DNA of 37,158 nt from Janibacter corallicola NBRC 107790 (GTDB taxonomy: Bacteria > Actinomycetota > Actinomycetes > Actinomycetales > Dermatophilaceae), in contig NZ_BCSR01000030.1 of the NCBI RefSeq assembly GCF_001570965.1, positions 1-37,158 of the forward strand, given 5' to 3'. The notes under the pieces were generated by a model. That model was given only the letters and a program-made list of their open reading frames with translations. It made no database searches and was not told the origin of the DNA. This document shows, piece by piece, positions 32,051 through 37,158 of the stretch. The translations under genes and the position numbers were made by a program. Each line of letters opens with the position of its first letter. Positions within the stretch are counted from its first letter, which is position 1.

Positions 32051-33238
32051 GTGCCTCCCCCTTCGCCCTCGAGGCCACGTCTGGCCGCCGCCATCAGCGC
32101 ACTCGTCCTCGGCGGTGTCGGAATCGGGACCACCGAGTTCGTCACGATGGGGCTGCTCCCCGAGATCGCCGAGGGCATCGGCGTGACCATCCCCACGGCC
32201 GGTCACACCATCTCCGCCTACGCGCTCGGGGTGGTCATCGGGGCACCGACCATCGCGGTGCTCGGCTCGAAGCTGCCCCGCCGCGGGCTGCTCATCGCTC
32301 TCATGGCGGTCTTCGCCGTGGCGAACGCCGCCAGCGGCCTGTCCGGGAGCTACCTGCCGCTGATGCTCGCCCGCTTCGCCGCCGGCATCCCGCACGGCGC
32401 CTTCTTCGGCGTCGCCTCGATCGTCGCCTTCGACATGGCGCAGCAGGGCCGGGGTGGCCGGGCGGTCGGCCACATCATGCTCGGCATCCCGATCGCCAAC
32501 GTCGCGGGCGTACCGCTCGCCACCTGGCTGGGGCAGCTCGCCGGCTGGCGGTGGGCCTACTTCCTCGTCGCCGCGATCGGGGTGCTCACCACGGTCCTGG
32601 TCCATCTGGCGGTGCCGCACCAGCCTCGGGACACCACCGCGAGCGTGCGGCACGAGGTCGCCGCCTTCCGCGAGAAGCAGGTGTGGCTGACCCTGCTCGT
32701 CGGCGCGGTCGGCTTCGGCGGGGTCTTCGCGATGTACTCCTACATCAGCCCGATCCTGCGCAACCAGACCGACCTGCCGCCGGACGCGGTGCCGGTCTAC
32801 CTCTTCATCTACGGCATCGGGGGCGTCCTCGGCACGATGATCGCCGGCCGGCTCGTCGACATGTCGGTCCTGCGCACCCTCTTCGGGGCGACCATCGCGA
32901 GCGGGCTGGCGCTGGCGCTCTTCGCGTGGGCCGCGGACTGGGCAGTCCCCGCGGGCGTCGTGCTGCTCGCGATCTCGGTGGCCGTCTCCGCCTTCGTCCT
33001 GGCCCTCCAGCTGCGCCTCATGGAGGTCGCCGGCCGGGCACGCACCCTCGGCGCGGCCGGCAACCACGCCGCGCTGAACCTGGCCAATGCCCTCGGCGCC
33101 TGGCTCGGCGGGGTGGTCCTCACGGCCGGCTGGGGATGGCGGGCGCCCTCGCTCGTCGGGGCGGGGCTGGCCGTGGGCGGACTGGTCCTGCTCCTCCTCT
33201 CCCTGCGGGTGCACCGACTGCGCGGCACCCTCGACTGA
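32051..33238 (+). CDS. MFS transporter, DHA1 drug:H+ antiporter type
   Basis: A 395-residue major facilitator protein of the AraJ/Cmr-like DHA1 branch. LGGVGIGTTEFVTMGLLPEIA is a signature of this group near the first helix, LGSKLPRRGLL follows helix 2 and RFAAGIPHGAFFG is in helix 4. Relatives export chloramphenicol, sugars or arabinose-type compounds; the substrate is unknown. The GTG start at 32051 is set by GGGGGAGG (32034-32041) nine bases upstream, and this gene is therefore not leaderless. It is transcribed divergently from the MMPL exporter. The GNAT gene begins five bases after its stop. Confidence 0.87.
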   Translation: MPPPSPSRPRLAAAISALVLGGVGIGTTEFVTMGLLPEIAEGIGVTIPTAGHTISAYALGVVIGAPTIAVLGSKLPRRGLLIALMAVFAVANAASGLSGSYLPLMLARFAAGIPHGAFFGVASIVAFDMAQQGRGGRAVGHIMLGIPIANVAGVPLATWLGQLAGWRWAYFLVAAIGVLTTVLVHLAVPHQPRDTTASVRHEVAAFREKQVWLTLLVGAVGFGGVFAMYSYISPILRNQTDLPPDAVPVYLFIYGIGGVLGTMIAGRLVDMSVLRTLFGATIASGLALALFAWAADWAVPAGVVLLAISVAVSAFVLALQLRLMEVAGRARTLGAAGNHAALNLANALGAWLGGVVLTAGWGWRAPSLVGAGLAVGGLVLLLLSLRVHRLRGTLD

Positions 33239-33243
33239 GCACA

Positions 33244-33819
33244 ATGGTGCCCGTGCACCCCGACATCCGACCTGCCACGCCCGCAGACCTCCCCGAGATC
33301 CTCCGGCTCGTCCACGAGCTCGCGGCCTACGAACGCGAGCCCGACGCCGTCGAGGCCACCGAGGCCGACTTCGCGGCGGCCCTCTTCCCCGCCGAGCGTC
33401 GTCCTGAGGTGCGAGGGACGAGCCTCGAAGGAGGTGATCCGACGGCCTTCTGCCACGTCGTCGAGGCGGACGAGGGCAACGGGACCCCGGCGGGTGGACG
33501 ACGCGTCGTCGGTATGGCGCTGTGGTTCCTCACCTTCTCCACCTGGACCGGTCAGCAGGGGATCCACCTCGAGGACCTCTACGTCGAACCGGAGCACCGC
33601 GGGTCCGGCCTCGGCAAGGCGCTGCTCGTCACCCTTGCGCAGATCGCCACCGAGCGCGGGTACCGGCGGCTGGAGTGGACCGTGCTGCGCTGGAACGAGC
33701 CGGCCATCGCCTTCTACGAGTCACTCGCCGCGCTGCCGCAGGTCGAGTGGGAGACCTATCGGCTCGACGGGGACGCGTTGACGGCGGTCGGCGCACCGAC
33801 CTCTGCCGTGGCCCGATGA
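33244..33819 (+). CDS. GNAT acetyltransferase (diamine acetyltransferase-like) with REP insertion
   Basis: A 191-residue GNAT protein. IRPATPADLPEILRLVHELAAYE is the usual start of diamine (SSAT-like) acetyltransferases. HLEDLYVEPEHRGSGLGKALLVTLA carries the acetyl-CoA loop RGSGLG, and WNEPAIAFYESL holds the C-terminal Tyr helix. It is about 25-30 residues longer than typical 160-residue relatives. Residues about 54-63 (PEVRGTSLEG) are encoded by a REP-like palindrome, inserted in frame between the FAAALFP helix and the AFCHVVE strand. The position is a loop, so the enzyme may still work. The stop overlaps the next gene by four bases (ATGA). Confidence 0.85.
   Translation: MVPVHPDIRPATPADLPEILRLVHELAAYEREPDAVEATEADFAAALFPAERRPEVRGTSLEGGDPTAFCHVVEADEGNGTPAGGRRVVGMALWFLTFSTWTGQQGIHLEDLYVEPEHRGSGLGKALLVTLAQIATERGYRRLEWTVLRWNEPAIAFYESLAALPQVEWETYRLDGDALTAVGAPTSAVAR
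33402..33432 (+). repeat. REP-like palindrome, copy D, inside a coding sequence
   Basis: A 31-base short version of the family: TCCTGAGG, TGCGAGGGACGAG, then CCTCGAAGGA with the same GA bulge. The arm ends match copy A exactly, and the inner stem is reduced. It lies fully inside the GNAT gene and is translated. Confidence 0.78.
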
Positions 33820-34361
33820 GCCGACGGAGGACCGTCTCCGGCAGCGTCGTCATCGACGTCGACCCGCAGGTGGCCTACGCGGCCGTCAGCGACGTCACCC
33901 AGATGGGCCGGTGGAGTCCGGAGAACCTCGGCGGCACCATCCGCGACGGGTCGGACCCCGGTCAGGTCGCGGTCGGCACGCCCTTCGTCGGCGCCAACCG
34001 GCGCGGCCGGGCCGAGTGGGTCACCGGGTGCGTCGTCACGGCAGCCGACCCGGGCCGACGGTTCGCCTTCCGCGTGCACCGCATCGGGCTGCGCACCCCC
34101 ACGGTCCGGGCCGGGATCGCGACCTGGGACTACCGCTTCGAGCCGGCGGAGGACGCCGCCCGGAGGGACGGGGGAACCGCCACCGGTGGCACGCTCGTCA
34201 CCGAGACGTGGACCGACGACCGCCCGTGGCCGGACTTCGTGGCGACCGTCTTCGACAAGGTCGTCACCGGCGGCCGCACCTTCGAGCAGTTCCAACGCAC
34301 CAACATCCGGCGCACCCTCGACCGCCTCAAGAGCGAGCTCGAGGCGGGCCGAACCTCCTGA
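33816..34361 (+). CDS. SRPBCC-family protein
   Basis: A 181-residue protein of the SRPBCC/polyketide cyclase-dehydrase fold. It opens with VSGSVVIDVDPQVAYAAVSDVTQMGRWSPEN, the usual ligand-cavity start, and has the later strands FAFRVHRIG and TLVTETWTDDR. The end is a helix, FEQFQRTNIRRTLDRLKSEL. The ligand is unknown. The ATG overlaps the GNAT stop (ATGA), so MFS, GNAT and SRPBCC genes may form one transcript behind the regulated divergent promoter. Confidence 0.82.
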   Translation: MSRRRTVSGSVVIDVDPQVAYAAVSDVTQMGRWSPENLGGTIRDGSDPGQVAVGTPFVGANRRGRAEWVTGCVVTAADPGRRFAFRVHRIGLRTPTVRAGIATWDYRFEPAEDAARRDGGTATGGTLVTETWTDDRPWPDFVATVFDKVVTGGRTFEQFQRTNIRRTLDRLKSELEAGRTS

Positions 34362-34442
34362 TCACGGTGCGGAACCGCTTCGGACACGGGCCGCCCTCGG
34401 TGCCATGATGGGCCGACCGTTACCGCACCTAGGAGGACCCCG

Positions 34443-37158
<2,716 letters not shown>

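Noticed and set aside
34379-34409. Promoter TTCGGA...CATGAT upstream of ppdK
   Set aside because: Both boxes deviate from consensus and alternatives are equally good, so no promoter is called.

Overview
The window is a dense, very high-GC stretch of a Gram-positive actinobacterial chromosome. Marker genes point that way: a bacterial proteasome activator (Bpa) ending in GQYL, two DUF664/DinB-type proteins, DUF4235, a sucrase/ferredoxin-like protein, a GapB-type GAPDH with a long N-terminal extension, and many apparently leaderless genes with a TAnnnT box 6-8 bases before the start codon. The overall gene style suits Micrococcales, perhaps an Intrasporangiaceae (Janibacter-like) member. That placement is inference. 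No integrase, transposase, plasmid or phage gene was seen, and I found no tRNA or rRNA.

Layout. 1-5.3 kb: a cut-off DinB protein, an FrnE-like oxidoreductase, an MFS transporter with a DUF1361 membrane protein, a second DinB protein, a coiled-coil protein and a flavodoxin-like protein. 5.3-8.4 kb: a thiamine-precursor ECF transporter (YkoE plus a fused ATPase-ATPase-EcfT polypeptide) behind a TPP riboswitch. 8.5-9.8 kb: DUF4235 and a quinone oxidoreductase. 9.9-14.5 kb: a three-gene FtsX-type ABC exporter operon with one large permease and two different ATPases. 14.5-19.8 kb: Bpa, a KstD-like FAD dehydrogenase, a membrane metallophosphoesterase and GAPDH. 19.9-22.9 kb: an aromatic acyl-CoA operon (feruloyl-CoA synthase-like ligase with a 1-base frameshift, then a thiolase). 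22.9-25.3 kb: an operon of a Gly/Ala/Asp repeat peptide, a JmjC/cupin oxygenase and a sucrase/ferredoxin-like protein. 25.5-29.3 kb: an enoyl-reductase-like protein, a double-GNAT protein, a crotonase, a C-loop RNA candidate and an SRPBCC protein. 29.3-33.2 kb: divergent MMPL and MFS exporters sharing a palindromic promoter region. 33.2-37.2 kb: a GNAT enzyme carrying an in-frame REP-like element, an SRPBCC protein and pyruvate phosphate dikinase running to the window edge.

The most novel-looking locus is at 22934-25340. There a short precursor-like peptide has a C-terminal 60 residues made only of Gly, Ala and Asp in 9-residue repeats. It abuts, with no gap, a JmjC hydroxylase with an intact HxD...H triad, and a Cys-containing ferredoxin-like protein follows. 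It looks like a RiPP-type or repeat-protein hydroxylation system. Other structure beyond ordinary genes: four copies of a REP-like palindrome (one inside a coding sequence), 29 copies of the octamer CGAAGGGG/CCCCTTCG, and a palindromic operator whose two arms each contain a -10 box.
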